64,000 nt of DNA from a bacterium (lineage in GTDB: Bacteria > Planctomycetota > JAFGQW01), in assembly GCA_030426805.1 (NCBI GenBank), contig JAUHXU010000005.1, positions 434,001 through 498,000 of the forward strand, in the 5' to 3' direction. Shown here piece by piece: positions 43,754-52,386 of the stretch. The position numbers were made by a program, and so were the translations under genes. The notes beneath the pieces were generated by a model. The model had not been told where the DNA came from and did no database searches. It saw only the letters and a program-made list of their open reading frames with translations. The first letter of the stretch is position 1. Each line of letters opens with the position of its first letter.

Positions 43754-44911
43754 ATGTCCGCCCCGAATTCGCTCAGCGCCGACGACCTCGTACGCCTCGT
43801 CGAGCGCGTCTTTCAACCCACGGTCGACGACCGCGGGCTCGCGATCCTCGTCGACCTTCCCGACGACACGAAGCCCGACGACGACGATTGGCGCGCGCGG
43901 CGCACGATGGCGGTGGACTGGCGCCGGCAACTCGCCGACCGGGCCGACGACCTCGGCCTCGACGACGTCGCGATCGCGTGGTATCCGAACGTCGGCGGCA
44001 ACAACGCGGACCTGCCCGCCCGGGCGTGCGTCGTACGCGACGATCTCATCCGCCACCACGCCGAGGACGTCGCCGGCCGCTGCGACACGACGTTCACGAA
44101 CGTGTTCGACACGCACTCGATCGTGCTCGCACCGACCGAGCTGAGCACGACGGCGCCGCTGAAGGTCGCCGCGCGCGAACACGCGATGCGCGCCGCGACG
44201 ATGCCGGGGTTCAAGGCGTCGATGATTCCGGCGCTCCGGATCGACTACGGCGAGGTGAACCGCCGGGTCGACCTGCTGAAGGAACTCGTCGACCGGGCGA
44301 CCGGCGCCCACGTGACGTTTCGCGCGGGCGGCAAGCGCCACGAACTCGCGATCGACCTGCGCCACCGCACCGGCCACGCGTCGGGCGGGCTGTTCCCGAA
44401 GAACGGAATCGCCGGCAACCTCCCGTCGGGCGAGACCTACATCGTGCCGTACGAGGGCGAACGCGTCGGGGACCCGAGTGCGACCGAAGGCGAAATGCCG
44501 GTGCAGTTCGGCGACGAGGTCGTCGTCTACCGGATCGCGGAGAATCGCGCGGTCGAGGTGCTGACGGTCGGCGACGCGAGCGACGCCGAGCGCGAGCGCA
44601 TCCTCGCCGAACCCGCGTACGCGAACCTCGCGGAACTCGGCCTCGGCGTGCTCGACGACTTCGGCATCGACCCGATCGGGGAAATCCTGCTCGACGAAAA
44701 GCTCGGCTTGCACATCGCGTTCGGCCGCAGCGACCACTTCGGCGGGCAGATCGGCCCCGGTGACTTCTCGCGCCCGGATGCGGTGGTCCACATCGACCGC
44801 GTCTACATCGAAGCGATGCAACCGAAGATCGCGATCGCGTCGGTGACGATCACCGACCCCGACGGCACGCACGAGATCATGCGCGACGGCCGCTACCGGA
44901 ACGTCTGGTGA
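43754..44911 (+). CDS. M29-like aminopeptidase
   Basis: 385 residues with GGAG before the ATG. The C-terminal half carries the arrangement seen in M29 (aminopeptidase T/AmpS) enzymes: 'NLPSGETYIVPYEG' with the first Glu ligand, 'NLAELGLGVLDD' with the second, 'LDEKLGLHIAFGRSDHFGG' with a His and a following metal-site region, and 'VVHIDRVYIE' with the last His/Asp pair. The N-terminal part is more diverged. It probably removes N-terminal amino acids using two metal ions. It overlaps the next gene by one base (TGATG). Confidence 0.75.
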   Translation: MSAPNSLSADDLVRLVERVFQPTVDDRGLAILVDLPDDTKPDDDDWRARRTMAVDWRRQLADRADDLGLDDVAIAWYPNVGGNNADLPARACVVRDDLIRHHAEDVAGRCDTTFTNVFDTHSIVLAPTELSTTAPLKVAAREHAMRAATMPGFKASMIPALRIDYGEVNRRVDLLKELVDRATGAHVTFRAGGKRHELAIDLRHRTGHASGGLFPKNGIAGNLPSGETYIVPYEGERVGDPSATEGEMPVQFGDEVVVYRIAENRAVEVLTVGDASDAERERILAEPAYANLAELGLGVLDDFGIDPIGEILLDEKLGLHIAFGRSDHFGGQIGPGDFSRPDAVVHIDRVYIEAMQPKIAIASVTITDPDGTHEIMRDGRYRNVW

Positions 44912-45618
44912 TGCGCATCCGCGTCGGCACGAGCGGGTTCGCGTACAAGGAGTGGGTCGGCGACTTCTACCCGCCGAAGACGAAGTCGGCCGACATGCTC
45001 GGCATCTACGCCGCGACGTTCTCGACGGTGGAGATCAACAACACGTTCTACCGGATGCCGCGGCGCGAGATGATCGAGTCGTGGGCGAACCGGGTACCCG
45101 ACGACTTCTCGCTCGTGCTGAAAGCGCCGCGACGCATCACGCACATGAAGAAGCTCGTCGATTGCGAGGAGCCGCTCGGCTGGTTCGCCGAGGCGGCCGA
45201 CGCGCTCGGTGACAAGCGCGGGCCGGTGCTGTTCCAGCTCCCGCCGTTCCTGCAGAAGGACGTCGACCGGCTGCGCGCGTTCCTCTCCGCGATCCCCGAC
45301 GGCATCGCACCGGTCTTCGAGTTCCGCCACGCATCGTGGGTGGACGACGACGTGCACGACGTGATTCGCGGCGCCGACGCGACCCTCTGCACCGCGATCA
45401 AGAGCGGCGGCGACGACGACACGTCCGCGCTCGTCGCGACGTCGGACACCGGCTACGTCCGCTTCCGCGAGGACGCCTACGACGACGCGATCCTCGAGCG
45501 CTGGCTCGCCGCGATCCGCGCACAGCCGTGGACGGAGGCGTGGGTCTTCTTCAAGCACGACGACGCCGGGCCCGACGTGGCGCTCCGATTCCTCGCGATG
45601 GCCACCGACGCCGCCTGA
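44911..45618 (+). CDS. DUF72 family TIM-barrel protein
   Basis: 235 residues. 'RIRVGTSGFAYKEWVGDFYPPKTKSADMLGIYAATFSTVEINNTFYRMP' is the diagnostic start of DUF72 (YecE-like) proteins, followed by 'LFQLPPFLQKD', 'EFRHASW' and the Tyr-containing 'TGYVRFR' segment. The fold is a TIM barrel related to nucleases or isomerases, but the function of the family is not known. It is translationally coupled to the aminopeptidase gene through TGATG. I start at the ATG at 44911. Confidence 0.93.
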   Translation: MRIRVGTSGFAYKEWVGDFYPPKTKSADMLGIYAATFSTVEINNTFYRMPRREMIESWANRVPDDFSLVLKAPRRITHMKKLVDCEEPLGWFAEAADALGDKRGPVLFQLPPFLQKDVDRLRAFLSAIPDGIAPVFEFRHASWVDDDVHDVIRGADATLCTAIKSGGDDDTSALVATSDTGYVRFREDAYDDAILERWLAAIRAQPWTEAWVFFKHDDAGPDVALRFLAMATDAA

Positions 45619-45730
45619 CGGCCGCGTGTATCCGGGGCGTAAAACCGCCGAGGAGACGTTGCGGGCGCCGGTGGACCCGCCGTTGTCCTGCTCGTCCGCG
45701 CCGCGACTCGCGTGCCCGGACGCTGTCCTA

Positions 45731-45736
45731 TATATT
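45731..45736 (+). promoter_or_regulatory. Candidate -10 box (TATATT) for the DsbD-like gene
   Basis: TATATT lies in an AT-rich island (TATATATT) that is rare in this window, about 40 bases before the ATG at 45776. The ribosome site is weak. Confidence 0.35.
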
Positions 45737-45775
45737 GAGCGACCACCCTTCCTCCCGATTCCCCCGGAACCCGAC

Positions 45776-48136
45776 ATGAGAATGCCGTTCCTCGCCCTCC
45801 TGCTCGCGATCGCTCTGTCCGCCGGCGCGGTCGCGCAGGAGCGCCGAATCGACCTCGCGAAGCCCCGCGTCACGCCGGCCGAAGCCAAACCCGGCGACGT
45901 CGTCACGATCGCCGTGGAGGTCACGCCGCACGACGGCTGGCACCTCTACGGCAAACTCGAGACGAACGGTGAGCCCCCGACGATCCGCGCCGGCGTCGAC
46001 TGGCTCGTGCCGAAGGGCGAGGCGAAACTCCCCGACGGCGACGAGCACGACTCGTTCGGCATCAAGTCCTACTGGATCGACATGCCGTTCACGATCGAGC
46101 GCGCGTTCACGGTCGCGCCGAACGCACCCGTCGGCGCGCAGAAGATCCGACCGGTCGTCGGCTACATGGCGTGCACCGAGCAGTCGTGCGACCCACCGAC
46201 GACCGAGCCGTTCGACATCGCCTTGGCGATCGCGGCGACCACGGCCGCCACGGTGCCCCCCAAGGGCGACTGGATCGACGTCGCACACGAAGGCCGTGTG
46301 TCGATCAAGGTGCGGGTCGTCCCGCCGAGCGCGCGTGTCGGCGAGACGGTTCGGGTCGAAGCCTCGCTGACGATCGAAGACGGCTGGCACGTCTACGGCG
46401 ACCTCCAAGACGGTGAAGACCACCCGCAGATCGATGCACCGGCGGCGCCGGCGTGGTTCGTCGCAAAGGGCAAGACCGACATCGAGCCCGGCGAAGAGCA
46501 CGACGCCTTCGGCATGAAGAGCTACTGGATCGAGTTCGAGGCGGCGCCATCCCGCGCGTTCGGTGTGAACAAGGGCGCGCCGGTCGGAGCCGCGACGATC
46601 CCGCTCACGATCTCCTACATGGTGTGCAACGATCAGTTCTGCGAACCGAAGGTCGTCGTTCCGGTCTCGGTGCCGCTGACGATCGAAGCCGGCGAGGCGA
46701 CGACGACGACGGAAGCGGAGCAGGACTCGCCGTCGGTGCCGGCCGCGAAGCCGGAGCAGGGTTCCGAATCCCCGCCCCCCGCATCGAAGTCGAAACCCGT
46801 GGCCGTCTCCGGGGCGCAGGACCTCGACACGATGACTACCTGGGAGATCATCGCCGCGTCGATCCTCGCAGGTCTCTTCGCGCTCGTGATGCCGTGCACC
46901 TACCCGATGATTCCCATCACGATGTCGTTCTTCACGAAGCAGGCGGATCAGCGGGGCGGCAACGTGCTGCCGCTCGCCCTCGTCTACGGAGCGGGCATCA
47001 TCGTGATCTTCACGGTCATCGGCGCGGCCGCGGCCCCGATCATCGTGCCGTTCGCACAGCACCCGGTGACGAATCTGGTGATCGGCATCGCCTTCCTCGT
47101 GTTCGGCGTGTCGTTGTTCGGCCTGATCGACCTCCGCCCGCCGCAGTTCCTGATGAATACCGCTGCGAAGGCATCGTCGAAGGGGGGCTTGCTCGGCGTG
47201 TTCCTGATGGGCGCGACACTTGTCGTGACCTCGTTCACGTGCACCGCGCCGTTCGTCGGAACGCTGATCGCTGCCGCCGCAAAGAGCGGGTTGTCGAGCG
47301 TGATCCTCGGGATGGCGGTCTTCGGCCTGACGATGGCGATCCCGTTCGTCTTCCTCGCGCTCCTTCCCGGCCAGCTCAAGGCGATGCCGAAGAGCGGCAG
47401 CTGGATGAACTCGCTGAAGGTGTTCTTCGGGTTCGTCGAGATCGCGGCGGCGCTGAAGTTCTTCTCGAACACCGACCTCGTCTGGCACAGCCCACCGTGG
47501 CTACCGCGCGAGTTGTTCCTGATGCTGTGGGCCGCGATCTTCTTGTGCGCCGCGCTCTACCTGTTCGGCTTCGTCAAGCTCAAGGGCGAAAGCGGAGACA
47601 TCGGCCCGGGACGGATGCTCGCCGCCGTCGGGACGTTCTGCCTCGCGGCATACTTCAGCCATGGCGCGATGGGGTACAAGCTCGACAACTTCATCATGAT
47701 CGCGATGGAGCCGCCAAAGCGCGCCACGTGGATCCACGGATCGGGTGGTGGCGGCGGCGCCGCCGTGCCGGCAAAACCCGTGATCATCGAAGACGACTAC
47801 GACAAGGCGCTGTCGACCGCGAAGCAGCAGGGAAAGAAGCTCTTCGTGAACTTCACGGGCCACACGTGAGCGAACTGCCGACCGATGGAGAACGGTCTGT
47901 TCTTCACCGACGCGATCGCCCCGCTCCTCACGAACGACTACGTCGAAGCCCGCTTGCACACCGACGGCGAGAAGAACATCGAGCGGATCCTCGAGCTCCG
48001 CGATGAGCTGGTCGGTTCGCCGGCGCTTCCGCAATACGTTCTGATCGACCCCGCGACCGAAGAGAAGCTCGGCCACTTCGCCGGCTTCACGAGGGACATC
48101 GACGCCTTCAAGGCGTTCCTCGAGAGCGGGTTGTAA
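45776..48136 (+). CDS. DsbD-like thiol:disulfide reductase, probable selenoprotein (UGA = Sec698)
   Basis: 786 residues if the UGA at 47867-47869 is read as selenocysteine. The order is: signal peptide; two tandem DsbD N-terminal-type domains (about 24-165 and 170-305), each with a Cys pair (ACTEQSC, VCNDQFC); a Pro/Ser linker; a CcdA-like membrane domain with 'VMPCTYPMIP' and 'SFTCTAPFVG' cysteines near 373 and 488; and a thioredoxin domain. The last contains 'FVNFTGHT-U-ANCRPMENG', where relatives read TCxNC. The frame continues unbroken for 89 codons and retains 'ALPQYVLIDPATEEKLGHF'. It carries reducing power across the membrane. A standard caller would split it at the UGA into two genes, the second starting at 47885. 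Confidence 0.88.
47872..47902 (+). promoter_or_regulatory. Candidate bacterial SECIS hairpin
   Basis: GAAC (47872-47875) pairs with GTTC (47899-47902); after a 4x1 internal loop GACCG (47880-47884) pairs with CGGTC (47893-47897). The apical loop is ATGGAGAA, which can close further by a U-A pair to leave GGAG. It begins three bases after the UGA, and the first loop G is 18 bases from it, within the known spacing of bacterial SECIS elements that recruit SelB. Confidence 0.6.
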
Positions 48137-48139
48137 CGC

Positions 48140-48730
48140 GTGAACGACGACCTGCGCGCACTCTGGGCCGGGATCTGGGACGGTCTCGTGTCCGGCGTCG
48201 CGCAGGGCGATCATCCGTTTCACCTCGGCGTCCTCGCGACGTCGACGCCGGACGGGGTGCGACAGCGGACGGTCGTGCTCCGCGGCGCCGATGCGGACGC
48301 GTGGCGCCTCCGGTGCCACACCGACGCGCGCGCCGCGAAGGTCGCGGAGATCGGCGCGGACCCGCGCGTCGGGTGGCTGTTCTACGACGCCGATCGCCGG
48401 GTCCAGCTTCGCGTGGACGGGCGCGCGGTCGTGCGCACCGCCGGCGACGACGTGGACGACGCCTGGCGGACGACCCCGCTCTTGTCGCGCCGCGCCTACC
48501 TCGGTGACGCACCGGCCGACCCCCGCGCCGATCCGGCGACCGGCCTCCCCCACCCGCTGACGACGCGCGAACCCACCGAAGCCGAAAGCGAGCAGGGCCG
48601 CGAACGCTTCGCGATCGTCGACGTCCGCGTCGAGGCGATCGACTGGCTCTCGATCCGCTTCAGCGGCCACCTGCGCGCCCGCTTCACGCGCGACGACGAC
48701 GGGATCGACGCCACGTGGCTCACGCCGTGA
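48140..48730 (+). CDS. FMN-binding pyridoxamine 5'-phosphate oxidase-like protein
   Basis: 196 residues, GTG start three bases after the previous stop. 'FHLGVLATSTPDGVRQRTVVLRGADADAWRLRCHTDARAAKVAEI' matches the split-barrel FMN-binding fold of PNPOx-like proteins of the Alr4036 type, and 'VGWLFYDADRRVQLRVDGRAVV' supports it. The C-terminal PdxH signature that binds pyridoxal phosphate is not evident, so vitamin B6 synthesis should not be assumed. It may be cotranscribed with the thiol reductase. Confidence 0.88.
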   Translation: MNDDLRALWAGIWDGLVSGVAQGDHPFHLGVLATSTPDGVRQRTVVLRGADADAWRLRCHTDARAAKVAEIGADPRVGWLFYDADRRVQLRVDGRAVVRTAGDDVDDAWRTTPLLSRRAYLGDAPADPRADPATGLPHPLTTREPTEAESEQGRERFAIVDVRVEAIDWLSIRFSGHLRARFTRDDDGIDATWLTP

Positions 48731-48812
48731 GTGGCGGTTCCGCGTATTGTCGCAACGCGACCCGGGGCGCTCCCCGTTTCGATTCGCGTCCACCGATGGA
48801 GGCGACCGACCG

Positions 48813-50036
48813 ATGAAGACGATCTCGTGCGCGATCCGATGCACCGTGCTCGGCGCGCTGCTCGCAGCCGCCGCCGTCGCACAAGGCGGCGATTTCATGC
48901 TCCATGACGGCCGCGGGATCACCACGCTGCCGCGAGCGGGCGGCCCGGCGGGGTTCACGTTTGCACCGCAGTCGTTCGCGCCGTGGGACGGCGCCGGCGG
49001 CGTCGGCGACACATTCCTGCTCAGCGGCCAGCTCGCCGGCCAGGAGCACGTGCTCTCGTTCACCGGCGCCTCGGTCACGACCGTCGCCACATTCTCCCGC
49101 GGCGGACGCATCACCCGAATCGACCTGGACGATGCCGGCGACCTCCGCTTCCTCTGGCAGCGCAACGGCGAGGTATCGCTGCTGACGGCACCGATCAGCT
49201 CTCCGGCGCTGACGACCGTCTTCACGACGACGCAACCGCTCTACGCATTCTCGCGGCCCGCGGTCGACACAGCGAGCGGCGATCTGTTCGTGCCCGTCGG
49301 GTTGCCGCCGACCTACTACCGCGTCGACCCGGTCGGTCGCACCGTGACGTCGCTGATGCAGCGCCCGCCCGGACGCGTGCTGTTCTCGGACCCCGAGAGC
49401 GGCGACCTCGTCGTCGCGACGCCGGGCGGCATCGGCCGCTTCGAGCCGACGACCGGTGCCGTGACGACGGTCTACACGTTCCCGCCGATCGCGTCGCAAA
49501 TCGGCGTGACCGATGCGACGCTCGACCAGGCCACGCGTCACTGGGCGGTGTGCGGAACCTACGTCGTCGGGCGGCTGATCTACGGCTTCCAGGCCCTCAT
49601 CGACCCGCGTGGCCGGCTCGTCTCCGCGTGGCTGCCGGGCGCGCCGACGCCTTTTTCGCGCATCGCGATCGCGCACGATCGCGTGTTCGTTCCGCTTACG
49701 GCGCCGAAGCGAGGTGGCACCTACCGCGTGCAACTGCGCGCACGGGGCCAGGGTGGCGCACCGTACCAAGCCGCGTTCGCGTTCGGGCAACGACCGGCGA
49801 TCCCGACGCCCGTCGGCACGATCCCGCTCGCGGCCGATCCGTTGCTTCTCACGTCACTCGCCGGCGGCACGTCGTTCCGGAACCTCTCGGGCGTGCTCCC
49901 CGCCGCCGCGTCCACGGTGATCGAGTTCGACATTCGGTTCTCGCCGCCGGGAACCCGCCTTCACCTCGCCGCGGTCACGTTCGACGCCACCGGCATCCGA
50001 TCGATCCTCGGCCCCCACTCGTTCACCGTCCGCTGA
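48813..50036 (+). CDS. Secreted propeller-like protein with shared C-terminal domain
   Basis: 407 residues with GGAGG before the ATG and a signal peptide (AAAVAQ). Recurring 'DDAGDLRFLW', 'DTASGDLFVPVG' and 'DPESGDLVVATPGGIG' units suggest a beta-propeller. The last 100 residues ('GQRPAIPTPVGTIPLAADP' to 'SILGPHSFTVR') are strikingly similar to the end of the protein at 21602-22840, although the propeller parts differ more. The shared ending may be a sorting or anchoring module. No enzymatic motif is visible. Confidence 0.82.
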   Translation: MKTISCAIRCTVLGALLAAAAVAQGGDFMLHDGRGITTLPRAGGPAGFTFAPQSFAPWDGAGGVGDTFLLSGQLAGQEHVLSFTGASVTTVATFSRGGRITRIDLDDAGDLRFLWQRNGEVSLLTAPISSPALTTVFTTTQPLYAFSRPAVDTASGDLFVPVGLPPTYYRVDPVGRTVTSLMQRPPGRVLFSDPESGDLVVATPGGIGRFEPTTGAVTTVYTFPPIASQIGVTDATLDQATRHWAVCGTYVVGRLIYGFQALIDPRGRLVSAWLPGAPTPFSRIAIAHDRVFVPLTAPKRGGTYRVQLRARGQGGAPYQAAFAFGQRPAIPTPVGTIPLAADPLLLTSLAGGTSFRNLSGVLPAAASTVIEFDIRFSPPGTRLHLAAVTFDATGIRSILGPHSFTVR

Positions 50037-50052
50037 AGCGCGAGCACGACGC

Positions 50053-50481
50053 TCACGTCCGCGGCCGCTGGGCGTCTCGCTTGCGCTCGCGGTCGATCTT
50101 GCGGCACGGCGAACAACGCACGCAGTCGGAATCGAGTTTGAAGCCGAGTTCCTCGTACCAGTGCTTCTGCTCCTCGGCGAAGAAGAGGAACAGCCGGTCG
50201 CACTCGATGCAGCGCTTCTCGATGTCGTAGTAGTGCGTCACCGGAAGCGTCGCCGGCTGCTGCTTCGACGGGTCGGCGGCGATCGCGGTGCCGGGGATGT
50301 GACGCTGATTCGCGCGCGGCTCGGGGACGTGCCCGACGTAGCGGAGCATGTCCGCCTTCTGGCGCTCGGTGAAGAAGTTCACGTTGTAGTGCAGTTGCAC
50401 GTCGGGCGCGTCGGGGTCGGGGTCGAACCCGGTGATGCGCGGCTTCGCACCGTAGCGGGGGTGTGGCACCCAGTCGCTCAT
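50053..50481 (-). CDS. Zinc-ribbon domain protein
   Basis: 142 residues. 'YYDIEKRCIECDRLFLFFAEEQKHWYEELGFKLDSDCVRCSPCRK' contains two CxxC pairs in the pattern of the probable zinc-ribbon family, where Cys pairs flank 'F..EQ..WYEELGF'. The N-terminal half is Pro-rich and without a known domain. It may bind nucleic acid or act as a structural adaptor. It lies ten bases after the acetamidase gene and ends the four-gene leftward operon. Confidence 0.85.
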   Translation of the reverse strand: MSDWVPHPRYGAKPRITGFDPDPDAPDVQLHYNVNFFTERQKADMLRYVGHVPEPRANQRHIPGTAIAADPSKQQPATLPVTHYYDIEKRCIECDRLFLFFAEEQKHWYEELGFKLDSDCVRCSPCRKIDRERKRDAQRPRT

Positions 50482-50491
50482 CGGATCGCGG

Positions 50492-51433
50492 TCATCGCAG
50501 TGCGTCGTCCGCGAGCACCGCGTGCACGCCGACGATCCCGTTGACCGCCTGCGTCACGCGCAGATCGACGACCGCGCTCGCGAGCGCCATCGCGGTTTCG
50601 CGCGAACACGCGTGCCGCGCCTGAACGACGTCGAGCATCTCGTCGAGCGCCTCGGCGGTCGCCGCATTCAGATCGGCCCCGAAGCCGAGGGTCACCCAGC
50701 GATCGTCGCGCCGCACGCGTGGCCGACGCACGCAGACGTCGTCGCGCACGCGAAAGCGAAGCACGGCCGCGGCCATCCGACACTCGATCGCCGAGCCGGC
50801 GCACTCGCCGTCGCCTTGGCGCGCGTGCGCGTCACCGAGCGACACGAGCGCGCCGTCGACCTCGATCGGCAACAGGAGCCGGCTCCCGGCGACGACCTCG
50901 CTGCAATCCATGTTCCCGCCGGTGTTGCGCGGCGCCCAGCCGGAGTGCACGCCGGCCGCGCCGGGTGCGACGCCGAGCGTGCCGAGAAACGGCGCGATCG
51001 CACACGACGGGCCGCTCTCGCTCGTCGCCCGACCGGCGTCGACGTCGATCGTCCACCGCTCGACGTGCCACGCCTCGCCGCGGAGCCCGACGCCTTCGTT
51101 CAACCAGCCGTTGAACGGCCCCGGACCGACGCACGTCCAGCCCCACGCCATCGGCTCGAGCGACACGATCTCGACGTCGAGCACCTGCCCGGGACGCGCC
51201 CCACGCACCGCGATCGGTCCGCACAGCGCAGGGCCGTCGTCGCGCACCGGATCGCGCGGCTCGAACTTCGCACGCGGTGTCCCCGGCGCGCCGTGTTGCT
51301 CGAGCCCCCACGTGACGTCGAGGGTCTCGACCGACACCGTGTCGCCAGGGTCGACCGTCAAACACGGCGCGAAGTCGCGCGAGAACGCGCCGTGCAACGT
51401 CGCACGCGTCGGCTTCAGTTCGTGGTGCGTCAC
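50492..51433 (-). CDS. Acetamidase/formamidase family protein
   Basis: 313 residues from the GTG at 51433, which overlaps the upstream stop (GTGA). 'VDPGDTVSVETLD', 'GPIAVRGARPGQVLDVEI', 'PRNTGGNMDCSEVVAGSRLLLPIEVDGALVSLGDAHARQGDGE' are the hallmarks of the FmdA/AmdA family, which hydrolyses formamide or short amides to ammonia. The conserved Asp/His/Glu metal-site region is complete. The physiological amide is unknown. The genes around it are not related to nitrogen use. Confidence 0.92.
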   Translation of the reverse strand: MTHHELKPTRATLHGAFSRDFAPCLTVDPGDTVSVETLDVTWGLEQHGAPGTPRAKFEPRDPVRDDGPALCGPIAVRGARPGQVLDVEIVSLEPMAWGWTCVGPGPFNGWLNEGVGLRGEAWHVERWTIDVDAGRATSESGPSCAIAPFLGTLGVAPGAAGVHSGWAPRNTGGNMDCSEVVAGSRLLLPIEVDGALVSLGDAHARQGDGECAGSAIECRMAAAVLRFRVRDDVCVRRPRVRRDDRWVTLGFGADLNAATAEALDEMLDVVQARHACSRETAMALASAVVDLRVTQAVNGIVGVHAVLADDALR

Positions 51434-51930
51434 GCGAGTGCCTCCCGCCACGCGGCGAGCTTGCGCGGATACGGGATGCTCGCGTTCGCCGGACTCGTCG
51501 ACGGCAAGCGCACCTGCTCGATCGCGTCGACCGCACCGACCTCTTCGGCGACGTAACGCGCGAACGACTGCGCGGCCTTCGTGCCGTTGAAGCAGATCCG
51601 CTCGATCCCGGGCGAACGCTCGAGGAGCCCGTGGAAATCGTTGACGACGATCGACGCCTCGTCGATGTCGGCGTCCATGCTCGTCGGTCGCACGCACGAC
51701 TCGAGCACGTCCCACAGCGCGACGCCCCGCGCGAGCAGCACCGCGGTGCGCTCGTCGTACGGCGCCTGCGCATCGAAGTCCAATACCGCACCGGTGATCG
51801 GCCAGAACGCGTTGCGTGGGTGTGCGTAGTACTCGCCGGCCTCGAGCGACGCCTTCCCGGGCATCGAGCCGAGGATCAGCACGCGCGACGACGCATCCGC
51901 GATCGGCGGGAAGCTCCGAACCGCGCTCAC
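51430..51930 (-). CDS. DNA-deoxyinosine glycosylase (uracil-DNA glycosylase superfamily)
   Basis: 166 residues. 'ILGSMPGKASLEAGEYYAHPRNAFWPI' is the signature of hypoxanthine/deoxyinosine-DNA glycosylases (UDG family 6), and 'FNGTKA' and 'LPSTSPANASI' complete the fold. It removes deaminated adenine from DNA to start base-excision repair. The GTG start overlaps the stop of the upstream gene, and its own stop overlaps the next start, so three genes are chained by GTGA junctions. Confidence 0.9.
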   Translation of the reverse strand: MSAVRSFPPIADASSRVLILGSMPGKASLEAGEYYAHPRNAFWPITGAVLDFDAQAPYDERTAVLLARGVALWDVLESCVRPTSMDADIDEASIVVNDFHGLLERSPGIERICFNGTKAAQSFARYVAEEVGAVDAIEQVRLPSTSPANASIPYPRKLAAWREALA

Positions 51931-52265
51931 GCGAGCTTCGCCCCGATCGGCACGTCGCCGTCCGGCACGCACAGTCGAATCGCGCCGTCCGCGTCCGGAA
52001 AGCCGGTCACGAGACACGCCGACTCGACACGGCCGATGCGCCGCGGCGGCAGGTTGACCACCGCGACGACGAGCCGGCCGACGAGGGCGTCGGCCGCGTA
52101 ATGGTCGGTGATGCGTGCACTCGATCGCTTCACCCCGATCGCGTCGCCGAAGTCGACGTCGAGCACCCATGCGGGCACGTGCGCATCCGGGAGGGGCTCG
52201 GCCGACAGCACGCGACCGACCCGCAACTCGACGCGCTCGAACGCGGCGATGTCGATCGTCTCCAT
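51927..52265 (-). CDS. CsaA-like tRNA-binding domain protein
   Basis: 112 residues from the ATG at 52265 with GAGAGGA upstream, the normal length for CsaA. 'FERVELRVGRVLSAEPLPDAHVPAWVLDVDFG' and 'LVGRLVVAVVNLPPRRIGRVESACLVTGF' are the OB-fold tRNA-binding domain also found at the end of methionyl-tRNA synthetase. CsaA has been linked to protein export and tRNA binding. It is the first gene of the leftward operon. Confidence 0.93.
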   Translation of the reverse strand: METIDIAAFERVELRVGRVLSAEPLPDAHVPAWVLDVDFGDAIGVKRSSARITDHYAADALVGRLVVAVVNLPPRRIGRVESACLVTGFPDADGAIRLCVPDGDVPIGAKLA

Positions 52266-52297
52266 GGGGTGGTCCTCTCCGGCTCCGAACCGCCCCA

Positions 52298-52303
52298 CTC
52301 TAC
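52298..52303 (-). promoter_or_regulatory. Candidate -10 box (TAGAGT) of the CsaA-led operon
   Basis: TAGAGT in the context CGAGTAGAGT on the minus strand, about 33 bases before the ATG at 52265. Confidence 0.35.
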
Positions 52304-52374
52304 TCGATCCGATCCGCGCGGCAAGCGCTCGACGCCCGGCTCGAATTGCGCGCGGCAGACGACCGCCGGCTTGG

Positions 52375-52380
52375 TATCGT
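52375..52380 (+). promoter_or_regulatory. -10-like box (TATCGT) six bases before the mgtC-like ATG
   Basis: TATCGT is followed by six bases and the ATG at 52387, with no Shine-Dalgarno site; a leaderless transcript is possible. Confidence 0.3.
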
Positions 52381-52386
52381 GATGCG

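Noticed and set aside
47867..47869. Reading the TGA in the DsbD-like gene as an ordinary stop, giving a truncated protein plus a separate 83-residue gene at 47885
   Set aside because: The truncated protein would lose its thioredoxin active site, the downstream part starts in mid-domain in the same frame with no ribosome site, and the TGA replaces precisely the expected Cys codon.
51434..51715. N-terminal extension of the acetamidase upstream of 51433
   Set aside because: It overlaps the glycosylase gene out of frame, and family homology starts right after the GTG at 51433.
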